Virus record (IMG/VR): IMGVR_UViG_3300050821_007428
Location: 1 to 51,270 of that record
Strand: one strand, 5' to 3'
DNA: 51,270 nt
From: a virus
Shown piece after piece: positions 16,334 to 25,914 of this stretch. Position numbers and translations under genes: made by a program. The notes below the pieces were generated by a model. That model worked only from the letters and a program-made list of their open reading frames with translations, had not been told where the DNA came from and did no database searches. Position 1 is the first letter of the stretch. Each line of letters begins with the position of its first letter.

Positions 16334-17830
16334 TTAGACCAAAATCACTGTAACCGTACCCAATTCGGGCGCTTGATCAATTCCGATGAGCTGCGCAGTT
16401 CCTCCCGCTCCGGTAATCGCTTCCGGAGAACCAACCGTAGTTGTAGCGTTTCCTGACATCTGATACGTTCCGATCCCCCCTACTGCACCGCTCAACTGTT
16501 GTACTATCGTAGTTCCAACCGTTATACCCGTACCCGTCAATTCCGTTCCTGCGGACAATGATCCCGACGTAACCCCGGTGACAGTCAATACGTTGCTGCC
16601 ATTAACGAGTGTGGCATGTCCCGAGAACACCGATCCGATGAGAATCGATAGCACCTGTACGGGAACCCCCGGACCTTCACAAGTAGTAACTGCGCCATAA
16701 AACACGGCTGCAAGTAGTAGCGACCCGATACGTACGCGCTGTCCAGTAGTAGACGGAGTTACCCCATTTGATGCCAATGGGGTGTTAGTTATACCGTCAA
16801 ACTGTTGGCCTACCGCTTCACTAACATCAGTTTCTATCGTAGAAGGCAACGCGGAGCTATTAACTATCGTAATTATAAAATTGAAAACAACAGGATTTTC
16901 AGCGTTGTTATTGAACGTAATCGAATACGAAGGCTGTGGGAAAGAATACCCACTGTCGTCAACCACCGTTTCAGTGGTGTTGCCATTCATATTCGAGCCT
17001 TCATTCTTTTTCGTCCATATGGCGTTAGCGATATCTTGAGCTGCTCCGCCAATGGCTCCAACGAAAAACGAATGGGGCAAGAGAGTGAATCGAGTCGAAC
17101 CAACTACAATCGGATTATCTGTTACGTTCTCTATAGCATATAAATCGAGTACTCCAGGCACTTCGAATACTGCGCCATAAATGGACGGCAGCGACCCGTG
17201 GGCGTTGGCTGCAACGGTATTCTGTCTGCGAAATTCAAAATCCGCAGCCGATTCAACATCTGCTCCAAGAATGCCCGCAGACGGATTGTTAACTGTATTC
17301 CAACTTGCCGGACCCTGATAAATGGCGGTAAGAGTATTCGCCGGACACGGTATCGGACCAGTTACGATGTTAGCAAATGACAGTGTTATATTACCACTCG
17401 CCCCGATCGTACCGCTTTGAGTACAAACGTATATGTTGCCCGAAGTGTCTCGAGCCTGGGCCTGACCCGCTATAAACTGCGTGCCTAACGGCCCCACGCA
17501 AAACGCTTGAACCGTTGTAGGCTCTCCGGGGTCTCGATTGAGAAAATAGATTCGGGCAATCGCATCCTGCATAAACCCGGTAGCATTATCCGGATCAACC
17601 TGCGCTACGAACTGAGCAAATGTTCCATATGAATCGGCGACTATCGCACTGAATGAGGACGCTTGCTGCACCTGAGGGGGTGCACCCCCAGGCTGAGCAG
17701 TCGTTCCAAAGTTGAGTTTGCCGCCAAATGCTGCCTGCATATCCGCCTGAACGCCAGCGAGGATATCGGCTTCAGCGGGTACAGTTAATCCCGTGGGAGT
17801 AAAAATTATCGGGGGGACACTAGTCGTCAT
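16334..17830 (-). CDS. Baseplate J-like protein with inserted beta module
   Basis: This encodes 498 residues of the wedge component joining baseplate and sheath. Family hallmarks include the N-terminal PTGLTVP..ADI...Q.D...AFG segment and the central ESAADFEFRRQ. Near the C-terminus (about 399-476) there is an insertion reading VNGSNVLTVTGVTSGSL..GT.LTGTGI..GT, the same module found in the sheath and head decoration protein. It overlaps the gp25-like gene by four bases. Confidence 0.9.
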   Translation of the reverse strand: MTTSVPPIIFTPTGLTVPAEADILAGVQADMQAAFGGKLNFGTTAQPGGAPPQVQQASSFSAIVADSYGTFAQFVAQVDPDNATGFMQDAIARIYFLNRDPGEPTTVQAFCVGPLGTQFIAGQAQARDTSGNIYVCTQSGTIGASGNITLSFANIVTGPIPCPANTLTAIYQGPASWNTVNNPSAGILGADVESAADFEFRRQNTVAANAHGSLPSIYGAVFEVPGVLDLYAIENVTDNPIVVGSTRFTLLPHSFFVGAIGGAAQDIANAIWTKKNEGSNMNGNTTETVVDDSGYSFPQPSYSITFNNNAENPVVFNFIITIVNSSALPSTIETDVSEAVGQQFDGITNTPLASNGVTPSTTGQRVRIGSLLLAAVFYGAVTTCEGPGVPVQVLSILIGSVFSGHATLVNGSNVLTVTGVTSGSLSAGTELTGTGITVGTTIVQQLSGAVGGIGTYQMSGNATTTVGSPEAITGAGGTAQLIGIDQAPELGTVTVILV

Positions 17831-18183
17831 AGGCCAACAATCCCCGTATTGTCATTTACGTCAACAAACTGTATTTGACCGTCTACATGGCGTGTGTCGA
17901 AATCATAGGAATCAATGACACAAATTGTGGATACAACATCTGGTACGGTCAACGCCGCTTGAACCATAAGCTCTTGAAACACGGCTAACGTTGGTGACTT
18001 TCCCAAGATTGTTTGGTTATAACGAATCCCTTGGGATTTGTCGTACCAAAGCTCTCCCTGGAACAATCGAACTGCACTCGACACATCCTGAGCGAGAGAA
18101 TAAGGTTCCGTTGCGACTGCCCAGTTTCCTGAGGCGTCTACGACGTAATCCCACAGAACCGTATCGAGCAGAAGCGTATCCAT
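17827..18183 (-). CDS. gp25/gpW-like baseplate wedge protein
   Basis: This encodes 118 residues. SLAQDVSSAVRLFQGELWY and a following GI.YNQ.ILGKSP match the small lysozyme-fold-like wedge protein that initiates sheath assembly in contractile tails. Its location between the spike gene and baseplate J is the usual one. It overlaps the spike stop by one base and baseplate J by four. Confidence 0.8.
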   Translation of the reverse strand: MDTLLLDTVLWDYVVDASGNWAVATEPYSLAQDVSSAVRLFQGELWYDKSQGIRYNQTILGKSPTLAVFQELMVQAALTVPDVVSTICVIDSYDFDTRHVDGQIQFVDVNDNTGIVGL

Positions 18184-18959
18184 TAGGTCGGGGTTCCTGC
18201 CAAGCCAGTAACCGGGGTCGATCCTGCGACCAAAGTACCCGGATTATGTCCGTGAGTATGCACGTCGGTGCCTTGCACCGCCAGAGACCCCGAGAACGAG
18301 GAAGCGCCCGCGCCAGTCTGCGATATCGGTCCAGCTAGGACAATGGAGGCCCCCGAGATGGTCGCGGTTCCTGCGGCCTGTACGTCGGCCGTAGCCGTAT
18401 TGACGTTAAAAGCAGTCGAAGCATCGATTTCTACTGTCGGCGCGGTCAGAGTGATCTTCGTGGGGGAGACGATCTCGATTCCCGTTGCCGAAAACCGTAT
18501 GTACTGCACCGGCTGACCGTTTAAAAACCCCCCGAGATAGAGGCCATCCGCCCAGTCAAATACCCCTAAAGACCCGGGGGGTACTCCACCAGCAGAAACC
18601 GCTGCCTGCGGATCAGCCTTGACATTTGAGATATCTCGAGAACAAAAAGCCGCCATCCCGATATCCCCAGGCTTGGGGTCGAGAATCACGGCGTCAGTAC
18701 CTCCCTGGATTCTCAGGTACGGTAGATCCGAAATCTCCCCGTGGGCAATACCTTGCCGACTACCCGACATCTGAAAAATGAGGGGTTGCACCGAAACCCG
18801 ACCCACCGGTGACAGCCCTCCGTCATTAGTACAAGATAAAACTTGTACTAGAGTAAGGGTTTGAACCTTTTGCAGTAGTTGAGCGACAACGAAAGCAATG
18901 ACGTTGTATTCGGTGCCTAACGTACCCGGGTTAGTTTGACCTGTAACCGCATCGGTCAT
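18183..18959 (-). CDS. Baseplate spike protein (Gp138 N-terminal-like) with metal-binding tip
   Basis: This encodes 258 residues. The N-terminal 130 residues look like the OB-fold domain of membrane-piercing spikes (LVQVLSCTNDGG...PVGRVSVQPL, DPKPGDIGMAAFCSRD). The second half is a beta-helix-like run of short Thr/Ile/Val repeats. DVHTHGH near the end is the His-x-His motif that holds a metal ion at the tip of P2-type spikes. The ATG at 18959 overlaps the upstream stop (ATGA), rejecting the longer open frame. Confidence 0.85.
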   Translation of the reverse strand: MTDAVTGQTNPGTLGTEYNVIAFVVAQLLQKVQTLTLVQVLSCTNDGGLSPVGRVSVQPLIFQMSGSRQGIAHGEISDLPYLRIQGGTDAVILDPKPGDIGMAAFCSRDISNVKADPQAAVSAGGVPPGSLGVFDWADGLYLGGFLNGQPVQYIRFSATGIEIVSPTKITLTAPTVEIDASTAFNVNTATADVQAAGTATISGASIVLAGPISQTGAGASSFSGSLAVQGTDVHTHGHNPGTLVAGSTPVTGLAGTPT

Positions 18960-19843
18960 TGCGAAATTCCAAAACCAGCTGGGGGTTGAGCGGTCATGCG
19001 CGCAAACCATGGGCCATCGGGCATCAGACTGGATAGATTGTACTTACAATCGTATATAACCCAATTCCCGTTAGCACTGAGTTGCTGTGCTCCCTGAATT
19101 TCTAAAGGCGCACCGAATCGAAAAGAGGGATTAAACTCTGCAACAACACCGATTAGATTCACGCTGTTGAGTGTGGGCTCTTTGACGAGCCCATTCTGTG
19201 GAGTTACAACTTGTTTAGTTATACTACGCGGCGCACCGGGCAAACCGATCTCCACTAGGCCCGGGATATCAGTATAGTAAACAAGCCCGGCTTTTTGAGT
19301 AGCTGTACGGAGTTGATCCGGAGGAGTACCGGGAAAATACGTTGCTGCAGGAAAAGTCCCCGTAATTCCCACACTGGAGTAATTCAGATTCATCTTCAGC
19401 ACTATCGTACGCAATACTTGGTCGAAACTGGCTGAAGAAGGAAAAGAGGTAGGAGTAGCGGGGTTCAAAAGATCGAACCCTAGGGTTTGAGCCGTAATCT
19501 GAAACGCAACATCTGGCATCTGCTCAAAGTCAGTAACAGATGTAACCAACTGCCCTACGAAAACGGTAGTCCAACCGTTTCCGCTGTTGGATTCAATTTG
19601 CATGCTCGCGCGCGTATACGTGAGTACTCCAAAAGTCAGCCCTGTGAGAGCTTGCATATCGGACGGTTTCATCCCATATATGCGTACATTCGCGGTGGGA
19701 AAAGATGGCGGCCCCGGATAGTCTATGTCCGCAGTAGCACGTAATCCCGTTATTTGCAGGGTGTTGTTATTACCTTGGAAACGTGCAGGATTGTCCTTAT
19801 CGAGAACAAACGTAAATCGAAGTTGTTTTACGGAGAAAGTCAT
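18956..19843 (-). CDS. Baseplate hub protein
   Basis: This encodes 295 residues. The position between the plug and spike genes and the N-terminal beta pattern (LRFTFVLDK, NTLQITGLRATADIDYPG, ANVRIYGM) suit the central hub that carries the spike. The ATG at 19843 overlaps the previous stop (ATGA). I have no single diagnostic motif, so the call leans on gene order common to this phage group. Confidence 0.7.
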   Translation of the reverse strand: MTFSVKQLRFTFVLDKDNPARFQGNNNTLQITGLRATADIDYPGPPSFPTANVRIYGMKPSDMQALTGLTFGVLTYTRASMQIESNSGNGWTTVFVGQLVTSVTDFEQMPDVAFQITAQTLGFDLLNPATPTSFPSSASFDQVLRTIVLKMNLNYSSVGITGTFPAATYFPGTPPDQLRTATQKAGLVYYTDIPGLVEIGLPGAPRSITKQVVTPQNGLVKEPTLNSVNLIGVVAEFNPSFRFGAPLEIQGAQQLSANGNWVIYDCKYNLSSLMPDGPWFARMTAQPPAGFGISQ

Positions 19844-20187
19844 GCGAGGTCCGAAGCTTCTATATAAACCAACAGCCACCGCGTACCCAGTCCAGAATAT
19901 TGAGGGTCATCGGTTCCTTGTGTGTCAACGAATACAAAATCTCCCACGAATCCCAGATACTGACGATTTATTAACAACCGTTTTTGATTCAAACATAAAG
20001 CATTTACGGTTATGGATATACCAGCAACCGTCAATGAGAATGAGAGATACGGTTGCGAAACGCTCAAGTCCGCGATGTCCGTGAATACAGAACCGTCTAA
20101 TGTTCGTAAGTCTATGGCGCAATTCTGTCCCCCCAACACAATCTGTAGAGTTTGATTCGGATTTTGGCTGAGCGGTACGAGCATCAT
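19840..20187 (-). CDS. Baseplate plug protein, Pam3 gp18-like
   Basis: This encodes 115 residues. The LVPLSQNPNQTLQIVLGGQNC start, with DLRTLDGSVFTDI following, resembles the small plug that closes the baseplate centre in cyanophage Pam3 and relatives. It begins at TAATG, overlapping the upstream stop by one base. Size and order fit the family. Confidence 0.7.
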   Translation of the reverse strand: MMLVPLSQNPNQTLQIVLGGQNCAIDLRTLDGSVFTDIADLSVSQPYLSFSLTVAGISITVNALCLNQKRLLINRQYLGFVGDFVFVDTQGTDDPQYSGLGTRWLLVYIEASDLA

Positions 20188-20882
20188 TATGGCGTTACCG
20201 GTACACCATTATGCAAAAGCACAACAGTTACAACTTGTTGAACCGATGCCGGAACTGTAGCTTGCGCCAATTGATTCCCTAGATTCTGGGAGGGGGTTGC
20301 TGCAGGGTTCTGAGCGTTCACAGTATTCGCGGTAGTAGTTGAATACTGCGACGACACTGATTGTATGTTACGAAAGAAGATTTCAAGATCGGCGAAAAAA
20401 TAGGCACCTTCACGACCTAACCGCCGAATCGCATATCTCAAAATGTTCACATTGGGATATTGCTTTTCCGGAGTTAGAATACTGTAAAGGTTGGTATCCC
20501 CCGCGATAGACTGAATCTTATCTAATAGATTCTTTCTATCCTGAAGAGATCCTCCTTTAGACAACTTCACTGATGCCGTGTACGGAATAACAACTTTGTT
20601 GTAGGAAGAAAATTCACCATCCTGTATTGGAAAGTCAGCTATCTTCCATTCATTGGAATTATCAAAATCCAAAAAGCTATCAGGTTGGATTACAACATTT
20701 CCATTCGCATCCAGAATGGCCCATGTGGGTTTAGCCGCTGTTGCTGCACCTAAAAACTGAGATACCGCACCCACAGCGAGTCGGACCGTGTTGATGGCCT
20801 GATTCGCGCGTACGAGCTGAGGTACCCCCGGTAGCTGAGCCACATTGGGAAACTCAGGTACGTTGATGATCGGGTTAGGCAT
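20187..20882 (-). CDS. Dit-like baseplate protein
   Basis: This encodes 231 residues. WAILDANGNVVIQPDSFLDFD, then DFPIQDGEFSSYNKVVIP, and later ILTPEKQYPNVNI match the N-terminal part of the Dit-like tail-protein family of contractile phages, which starts baseplate assembly. The C-terminal 50 residues are Gln/Thr-rich and probably flexible. It sits between tape measure and plug. Confidence 0.75.
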   Translation of the reverse strand: MPNPIINVPEFPNVAQLPGVPQLVRANQAINTVRLAVGAVSQFLGAATAAKPTWAILDANGNVVIQPDSFLDFDNSNEWKIADFPIQDGEFSSYNKVVIPYTASVKLSKGGSLQDRKNLLDKIQSIAGDTNLYSILTPEKQYPNVNILRYAIRRLGREGAYFFADLEIFFRNIQSVSSQYSTTTANTVNAQNPAATPSQNLGNQLAQATVPASVQQVVTVVLLHNGVPVTP

Positions 20883-22489
20883 TAATTCAACCCCGAATTT
20901 GCCTGAGCTACTAGATTCTGACGCTTGATAGCATCTGGTAATGTAGCCGCGATTCCTGCCGCATCAGTAGCCCGGGTATGAATATTCACCGTCTCAATGT
21001 GGGTATTCGTGATCGGTCCATTTACCCCTGATCCAGAATCATTCAATGGTAACGACGGCGTAGTATTACGCGCGGCAAAATCCGCATAGGGAGAACCGAT
21101 GTTGGGTAAATAGTTTGATGTCTCTGACTTCAAAGGATTGACCGCGACAACGCCGGCATTCGCCGCAGCGATCCGGGCATCAATCTTACCTTGGCCGCCG
21201 TTATATGCGTCCAATGCGTACCGCAACGCTTGCTGTGGACTCAACTTCCTCGTCTTACCAACATTGATCAGCCGCTCTATCTCTTTCGCGGCAGTCTCAA
21301 TATCTGCATCAACATTTACTCCAGCCCCGGGAAACGTCTTAGGCATCAACTGCATGAGCCCTACTGCGCCCGATTTACTAACCGCGCTAGGATTAAATCG
21401 GGATTCCTGTCGGGCAATCGTAGCTAGCGTTCCAGGCTGTAGACCATGGCGTTTCTCTGCTGCAGCAAACGCTGCTGAAAATTTAGCAGCACGCGGATCG
21501 AGAGCTGCACGAGGATCAATCCCCGAACGCTTAAATGGGGTCGCAGACGCTCCGGTATCTACAACAGCATTGAGGACCTCAGTCACCCCGGGGCTTACTG
21601 TGGCGACAATATTTTCACCAACCCCTTTGAGGTGGTTCTTCAACCGAGCCCATGACTGCTCTTGAGCCTGTGCAGCGGCAGCGGCGGCAGCAGTAGCTTT
21701 TGCAGTTTTATCTGCGTCTTCAAAAATCTTTGCCCGCTCACTAGACTGTTTGACGAGATACAATTGAACAAACGCTTCGGACATGCCGATTTCTCGAGCA
21801 TACATAGCCTGAGTTTGTAAGTCCTTAGTCTTACCTTTAATCGCGTCGGCGATCTCCTGCTCTAGACGAAGTTTATCTTTCGCTTGATTTTTCTCATCAA
21901 ACGGATTTACTCCGAGATTTCGGAGTTGCCCCGCCAATGCATCTGGGGCATGGATAGCGTACGAAAACTGAGCATGTGCGAGTTTCGCTACATCAGTCGC
22001 GGCATCTTCTGCACTACCTCCAACTTGTTTGTACGCATCTCCCAACTTATCTAATCCTTGAACCTCCACTCCAATTGTGGGAGCAATACGACCTAGATTC
22101 GCAAGTTGATTTGTCGCACCCACGTATGCTTGAATAGCACCTTTAATCGTGTTAAATCCGAGAACTGCTCCCGCAGCTGCAAGCCCGATGGACTTGAGTC
22201 GATCAATGCTCGCCTCGGTATGCTTTGCCTCTTGAGCCTGTTGCTCTCGAGCTTCGCGATCTCTTTGGCGTTGGCGCTTACGTTCCTCGGTATCCTGCTT
22301 CCGCCGTTCAATACCTAACTTTTTAGTATTATCCCCGCTCTTTTCAGTCGAAGCCTGAGTGGCTTTAGCATCCGCCTGCGCGGTGTTTTTGAGCCCAGCC
22401 TGAGCCGCATTGGCTTCAGCCGCGCCTTTCTTATACCCACTCGGATCTAATCCGAGGGTAACCACCAGCGCATCTATAACCTTAGCCAT
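20882..22489 (-). CDS. Tape measure protein with lytic transglycosylase domain
   Basis: This encodes 535 residues. A highly charged coiled region (about 40-100, many Lys/Arg/Gln/Glu) precedes a hydrophobic segment (102-115). An SLT-type transglycosylase domain occupies about 335-440, with catalytic Glu362 in ARQESRFNP, then GLMQLMP (377-383) and AYNGG (428-432). The tape measure sets tail length and the enzyme domain opens peptidoglycan during entry. Using the common 0.15 nm per residue rule, the tail would be roughly 80 nm. The ATG at 22489 overlaps the stop of the -1 frameshift product of the chaperone gene. Confidence 0.9.
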   Translation of the reverse strand: MAKVIDALVVTLGLDPSGYKKGAAEANAAQAGLKNTAQADAKATQASTEKSGDNTKKLGIERRKQDTEERKRQRQRDREAREQQAQEAKHTEASIDRLKSIGLAAAGAVLGFNTIKGAIQAYVGATNQLANLGRIAPTIGVEVQGLDKLGDAYKQVGGSAEDAATDVAKLAHAQFSYAIHAPDALAGQLRNLGVNPFDEKNQAKDKLRLEQEIADAIKGKTKDLQTQAMYAREIGMSEAFVQLYLVKQSSERAKIFEDADKTAKATAAAAAAAQAQEQSWARLKNHLKGVGENIVATVSPGVTEVLNAVVDTGASATPFKRSGIDPRAALDPRAAKFSAAFAAAEKRHGLQPGTLATIARQESRFNPSAVSKSGAVGLMQLMPKTFPGAGVNVDADIETAAKEIERLINVGKTRKLSPQQALRYALDAYNGGQGKIDARIAAANAGVVAVNPLKSETSNYLPNIGSPYADFAARNTTPSLPLNDSGSGVNGPITNTHIETVNIHTRATDAAGIAATLPDAIKRQNLVAQANSGLN

Positions 22490-23080
22490 TTGAAGGACGC
22501 CTGTTGTGGTTGGAGACTAGCGCGATCTCTATGAGATCATGCGCGTCTTGAAGCCCGTAAACAGTTTGCAATTCTATCAGTGACGCAAGACCTTGTGATA
22601 CCAAGAAACTAATGAGCCTAGGAACGTTGGGGCATTCGAGTCCTCTTTTTCCCCTGGTATTGGGCCCGAAGTCGGGGAAGCGTCGGGAATTAAAAAACCC
22701 AAATGTAGTTGCATCACTGCAAGCCGTAATGCAAACCGAGTGGAGATCTCTTCAATCTGAGAATTGATCCCGGGAAAAACACTCTGGAGGGGGATATTAG
22801 TAGCGTGTTGATATTGCACGCATTCCCACATCTCGTCGAGAAGCGGTTCTACTTCCCGGTAGTCTGCTTGCAGCAAAGCGGGTAGCCCCCAGGCTGCGAA
22901 AGACGCAGCACCACCGGCTATGACCTCCGGGGTCACATCTGCATTAGACTTGGAAATAGCAAATAGAGCGCGGATGAACCAACGCTCCGCCTGATCAGCA
23001 GGAAGCTCCGTAAGGATAAATGCTTTGCCTTTATCCCGGCCCTCTTCGGTAATCGTAATCCGTGTTGTTTTGCGCGGCAT
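22482..23080 (-). CDS. Frameshifted tail assembly chaperone (long form)
   Basis: A -1 shift at the U UUU UUA heptamer (22697-22691) after codon 130 enters a frame open for 69 more codons to a TAA at 22484-22482, giving about 199 residues. The added part contains SQGLASLIELQTVYGLQDA then DLIEIALVSNHNRR, which reads like the second-frame domain of known tail chaperones. Its stop overlaps the tape-measure ATG by eight bases. Together with the short form it would load the tape measure and tube, as lambda G and GT do. Confidence 0.8.
22577..23080 (-). CDS. Tail assembly chaperone (short form)
   Basis: This encodes 167 residues, the zero-frame product. It has an N-terminal beta part (TTRITITEEGRDKGKAFILTE) and a helical body with RWFIRALFA and RFALRLAVMQLHLGFLIPD. 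The slippery heptamer lies at codons 129-130. Only the zero-frame product ends in the KVLRH tail. Its place between tube and tape measure is the standard chaperone position. Confidence 0.85.
   Translation of the reverse strand: MPRKTTRITITEEGRDKGKAFILTELPADQAERWFIRALFAISKSNADVTPEVIAGGAASFAAWGLPALLQADYREVEPLLDEMWECVQYQHATNIPLQSVFPGINSQIEEISTRFALRLAVMQLHLGFLIPDASPTSGPIPGEKEDSNAPTFLGSLVSWYHKVLRH
22691..22697 (-). promoter_or_regulatory. Programmed -1 ribosomal frameshift site
   Basis: The minus strand reads T TTT TTA in the correct phase (TTT at 22696-22694, TTA at 22693-22691 in the zero frame). This is a canonical X XXY YYZ slippery heptamer. The -1 frame downstream stays open to 22482. Confidence 0.8.
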
Positions 23081-23095
23081 AACTCATATTTCTAA

Positions 23096-23530
23096 TTAGA
23101 TGGGAAAGGATGTCAAATCTTGATATTCGAGAACTGCGGGGAAAGGGTCAATGACCTTTTTCGCACTCGGCAATCCCTGTGAATTTTTGAAAAACACAGT
23201 CCCGAGTTTGAATCCGAGACTGATAGACGGATACAGGATATTTCCCGTTGCAGCGAACTGTTCCTTTGCTGCCGTAATTGCAAGCGCCCAAGTCAAAAAC
23301 ACATTCAACGCGATACTGTCGGGCTGCAACATGACAGTGATCCGTTTCGGACTCGGGGTATATCCTGCCGACAAAACGCCATCTACTCCCATGCGCGTTT
23401 CGGCAAGGTCGAACGCCTCTTGAGTAAATGCGTCATCAGCCGCATATCCCTGCAACAGTTGTGGGATGGTCCCAAATACACTAGGGACAACCAGTGCAAA
23501 ACTGGAATTAGCTGAGGTAATCGTACCCAT
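23096..23530 (-). CDS. Tail tube protein
   Basis: This encodes 144 residues, directly downstream of the sheath. Size, the beta-rich character and a mid-region RITVMLQPDSIALNVF fit the contractile-phage tube family (DUF3277-like). The tube forms the inner channel through which DNA passes. Position carries most of the weight. Confidence 0.75.
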   Translation of the reverse strand: MGTITSANSSFALVVPSVFGTIPQLLQGYAADDAFTQEAFDLAETRMGVDGVLSAGYTPSPKRITVMLQPDSIALNVFLTWALAITAAKEQFAATGNILYPSISLGFKLGTVFFKNSQGLPSAKKVIDPFPAVLEYQDLTSFPI

Positions 23531-23542
23531 GGTGGTTATCCC

Positions 23543-25312
23543 TTATTGAACGTCGATAGTACCAAGGAACAAAGACTGAATCGATCCGCCGTCTGTATAC
23601 CAAAATTTCATCGGAGGAGATCCGCGAAGCCCACGCACTGTCGGAGATGCCTGCAGAATTTGCAGGAAATATCCGACAGTAGATAACACGCCGTCAATCT
23701 TCGCGCCTGCTGCTAGATTGACTTGTTGAATTTGAGATGCAGACAAAGTGACATTAGACTGAATGGCGCCGAAATTGACATACTTATCAATCGGATCAGC
23801 CAACGCCCCGTGAATAAGATTGATCCCGGCTGTGTTATACGGAATCGATTTAACCGTACTTTCCAACGTCGCTAATGCAAGTTGGAAATCGGCATTCATC
23901 GCAATCTGATTGATATACGGCTGTACCCATCGCCATGGGCCAGGCATTGTACCCCGCTGCATCCATTGAAACTGTTGTGCAGCAGTTGCAAAGGCGCCAT
24001 AATAGTTGTACCCATTACCCACGCCTCCCGTCCCATTGAGAGGTCCTCCAAGGGCCACAGCGGTAGGCTCATCTGTTACATCAGGGATTAATCCGGCTTG
24101 ACCCTTGAATGCTAGGGTTGCCGCACCTTGCGTATCATCGAAATTGAGAGACGCCACAAATCCCATGACGAAAGCGGCTTTTTGACCTTCCGAAAGGTCA
24201 TAGATGGGGATCACGCCGTTATATGCGGCAGTAGTCGCGAGAGCACCAAACGACTCACCATTAGGCGGATTGCTCGTGTCATTGGCCGTAACCGAATCCC
24301 ACTCGGCGTAGATAAATCGTTCTTGCCCCGCAGGACTAGCGGCACTGGTCCATTCAGCAAATCCCGTGGCTTCTGCGACCGTAACCTCAAACACCGTAGA
24401 GAACGATGCCCAGTTCTGAGTCGAAGCCACAATTCCGTTCATCGCACCAGCAGGCGTAGCCGCTGCGGCCCCTTTAGACTGCACCGCGCCTGTCAGCTGA
24501 GTCAGCAACACATCAGCAGCCAGGGAACCTGAGGCGAAGCCTACCGAGCTATTCACGCCCGTAGTCGGCGAGGTAATGACGAAGGCGGCGCGCAACGTGT
24601 CGTAGGTGACAGTGGCTGCACTCGTAACCGTAATTGCTTCCGGCCCAGCGGCCCCTGTAGCATTGGCCGACAGGGTGACCGTACCGACTCCGGAACCCGT
24701 TGTATACGTGCCAAAAGACAAGATCGTCGTCGCGGCAGGAATATCCGTACCCACAACCGTATCGCCGATATGCAAGGTTCCAGATGTCGTACTGTTAACG
24801 GTCAGTACCGGAGAACCATTCGTTACCGTTCCAGTACCGGTAAACACCCCACCAACAGTCTGAAGTCCCGTCTGAATCAGTGTAGCAGCGTTAGTGAAGC
24901 TGGTAGCTGAGGCAAGATTGATCGCGGCAGAAGTAACTATCGCCCCGTCCACTGCGACAATGATCGTACCTGAAAATGCCTGGAGTGCAGTCAGAGTGAT
25001 CGCTGCAAGACTTCCTCCACGTAAATACGCAGAGACTGCGGATTCATTATATTGATAAAAATAAACCGTCGACGGCAACGAATCTGCGCCGATGAATCCC
25101 TGAAAATAAACGTCATCCGCCAAAATCGATTCAGGCGAATTAACTCCGAACCACGAAGTCGCACCTCCTACCGTAAAAGGTTGAGCGACTCCAATCGGAA
25201 TCGAAGTATCATGAGTCAGGAATACGCCATTCAGCGACAGCGGATTCCCTCCAACGCCCAAGACGCTGGGAATTCCACCGATAACGGCTGACATCGGAAT
25301 ACTGGGACTCAT
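23543..25312 (-). CDS. Tail sheath protein, DUF3383, with inserted beta module
   Basis: This encodes 589 residues of the contractile sheath subunit. DUF3383 features include AFSGTIIVAVDG, GFASGSLAADVLLTQLTGA, YAEWDS and the C-terminal GFLQILQASPTVRG-like end. At about 157-231 the module GTGTVTNGSPVLTV...GDTVVGTDIPAATTIL interrupts the domain. That module recurs in baseplate J and the head decoration protein and probably projects from the tail surface. GGAG lies seven bases before the ATG. Confidence 0.9.
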   Translation of the reverse strand: MSPSIPMSAVIGGIPSVLGVGGNPLSLNGVFLTHDTSIPIGVAQPFTVGGATSWFGVNSPESILADDVYFQGFIGADSLPSTVYFYQYNESAVSAYLRGGSLAAITLTALQAFSGTIIVAVDGAIVTSAAINLASATSFTNAATLIQTGLQTVGGVFTGTGTVTNGSPVLTVNSTTSGTLHIGDTVVGTDIPAATTILSFGTYTTGSGVGTVTLSANATGAAGPEAITVTSAATVTYDTLRAAFVITSPTTGVNSSVGFASGSLAADVLLTQLTGAVQSKGAAAATPAGAMNGIVASTQNWASFSTVFEVTVAEATGFAEWTSAASPAGQERFIYAEWDSVTANDTSNPPNGESFGALATTAAYNGVIPIYDLSEGQKAAFVMGFVASLNFDDTQGAATLAFKGQAGLIPDVTDEPTAVALGGPLNGTGGVGNGYNYYGAFATAAQQFQWMQRGTMPGPWRWVQPYINQIAMNADFQLALATLESTVKSIPYNTAGINLIHGALADPIDKYVNFGAIQSNVTLSASQIQQVNLAAGAKIDGVLSTVGYFLQILQASPTVRGLRGSPPMKFWYTDGGSIQSLFLGTIDVQ

Positions 25313-25383
25313 AGATCACTCCGAAAAATTAGACAGGCATACGCCAAATATGGTAAACGAAATCGACAATAAGGTAAAGACTC

Positions 25384-25914
25384 TCAGGGGGGATACGTCT
25401 CGTCCACATTGATCAAAGTCACTTCCAGGGTATTGGCGAACTGCATAGGCGTCGTCGTGACGGGGTTGTATTGCAAAACGGCTTCAATCATCCATCGTTG
25501 CTCATACTGCTGCTCATCGTCATCGAGTGGTACCAAAGTGGCATCACTGGAGTAGAGCGGTTGACACGTCGGCGCCAGAGCTACACATGCAGTCTCATCA
25601 CGCAGGAGCGTCTCGAGCATTACCCCCCAGTCTCCCGACCCCGCACCATATAAATCGAGTTGTAATCGAAGCTCAGTTCCTTGTTCTATTTCGAGAGTCG
25701 TAGGGTTTAACCCTATTTGATCCCATGTGACTTGGTTGGTTCGTAACCGTTTTGCTCGCGTAAGTTGCATAGACACAAAACCCGGAGAGGCAGGCGGAAG
25801 TGCCGTTCGATTAGGCAATCCCTGTATCACAAGCGATTGTCCGAGCCCCGTCACAGACATAACAAAGGCCTGGATCGCGACATATACATCGAGCTGTGGG
25901 GGAGAAACATTCAA
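25384..25914 (-). CDS. Neck/tail terminator-like protein (LIC_12616 / gp12-like)
   Basis: This encodes 176 residues. PNRTALPPASPGFVSMQLT followed by TWDQIGLNPTTLEIEQGTELRLQLDLYG resembles the phage neck terminator family that caps the tail. It lies between head-completion genes and sheath, and it overlaps the preceding gene by four bases. The 69-base gap to the sheath gene shows only a weak promoter-like pair (TTTACC with TCTAAT). Confidence 0.65.
   Translation of the reverse strand: MNVSPPQLDVYVAIQAFVMSVTGLGQSLVIQGLPNRTALPPASPGFVSMQLTRAKRLRTNQVTWDQIGLNPTTLEIEQGTELRLQLDLYGAGSGDWGVMLETLLRDETACVALAPTCQPLYSSDATLVPLDDDEQQYEQRWMIEAVLQYNPVTTTPMQFANTLEVTLINVDETYPP

Noticed and set aside
22640-22655. 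GAAAAAG in the chaperone gene as the frameshift site
   Set aside because: Its phase does not give tandem re-pairing, whereas U UUU UUA at 22697-22691 is canonical and in phase.
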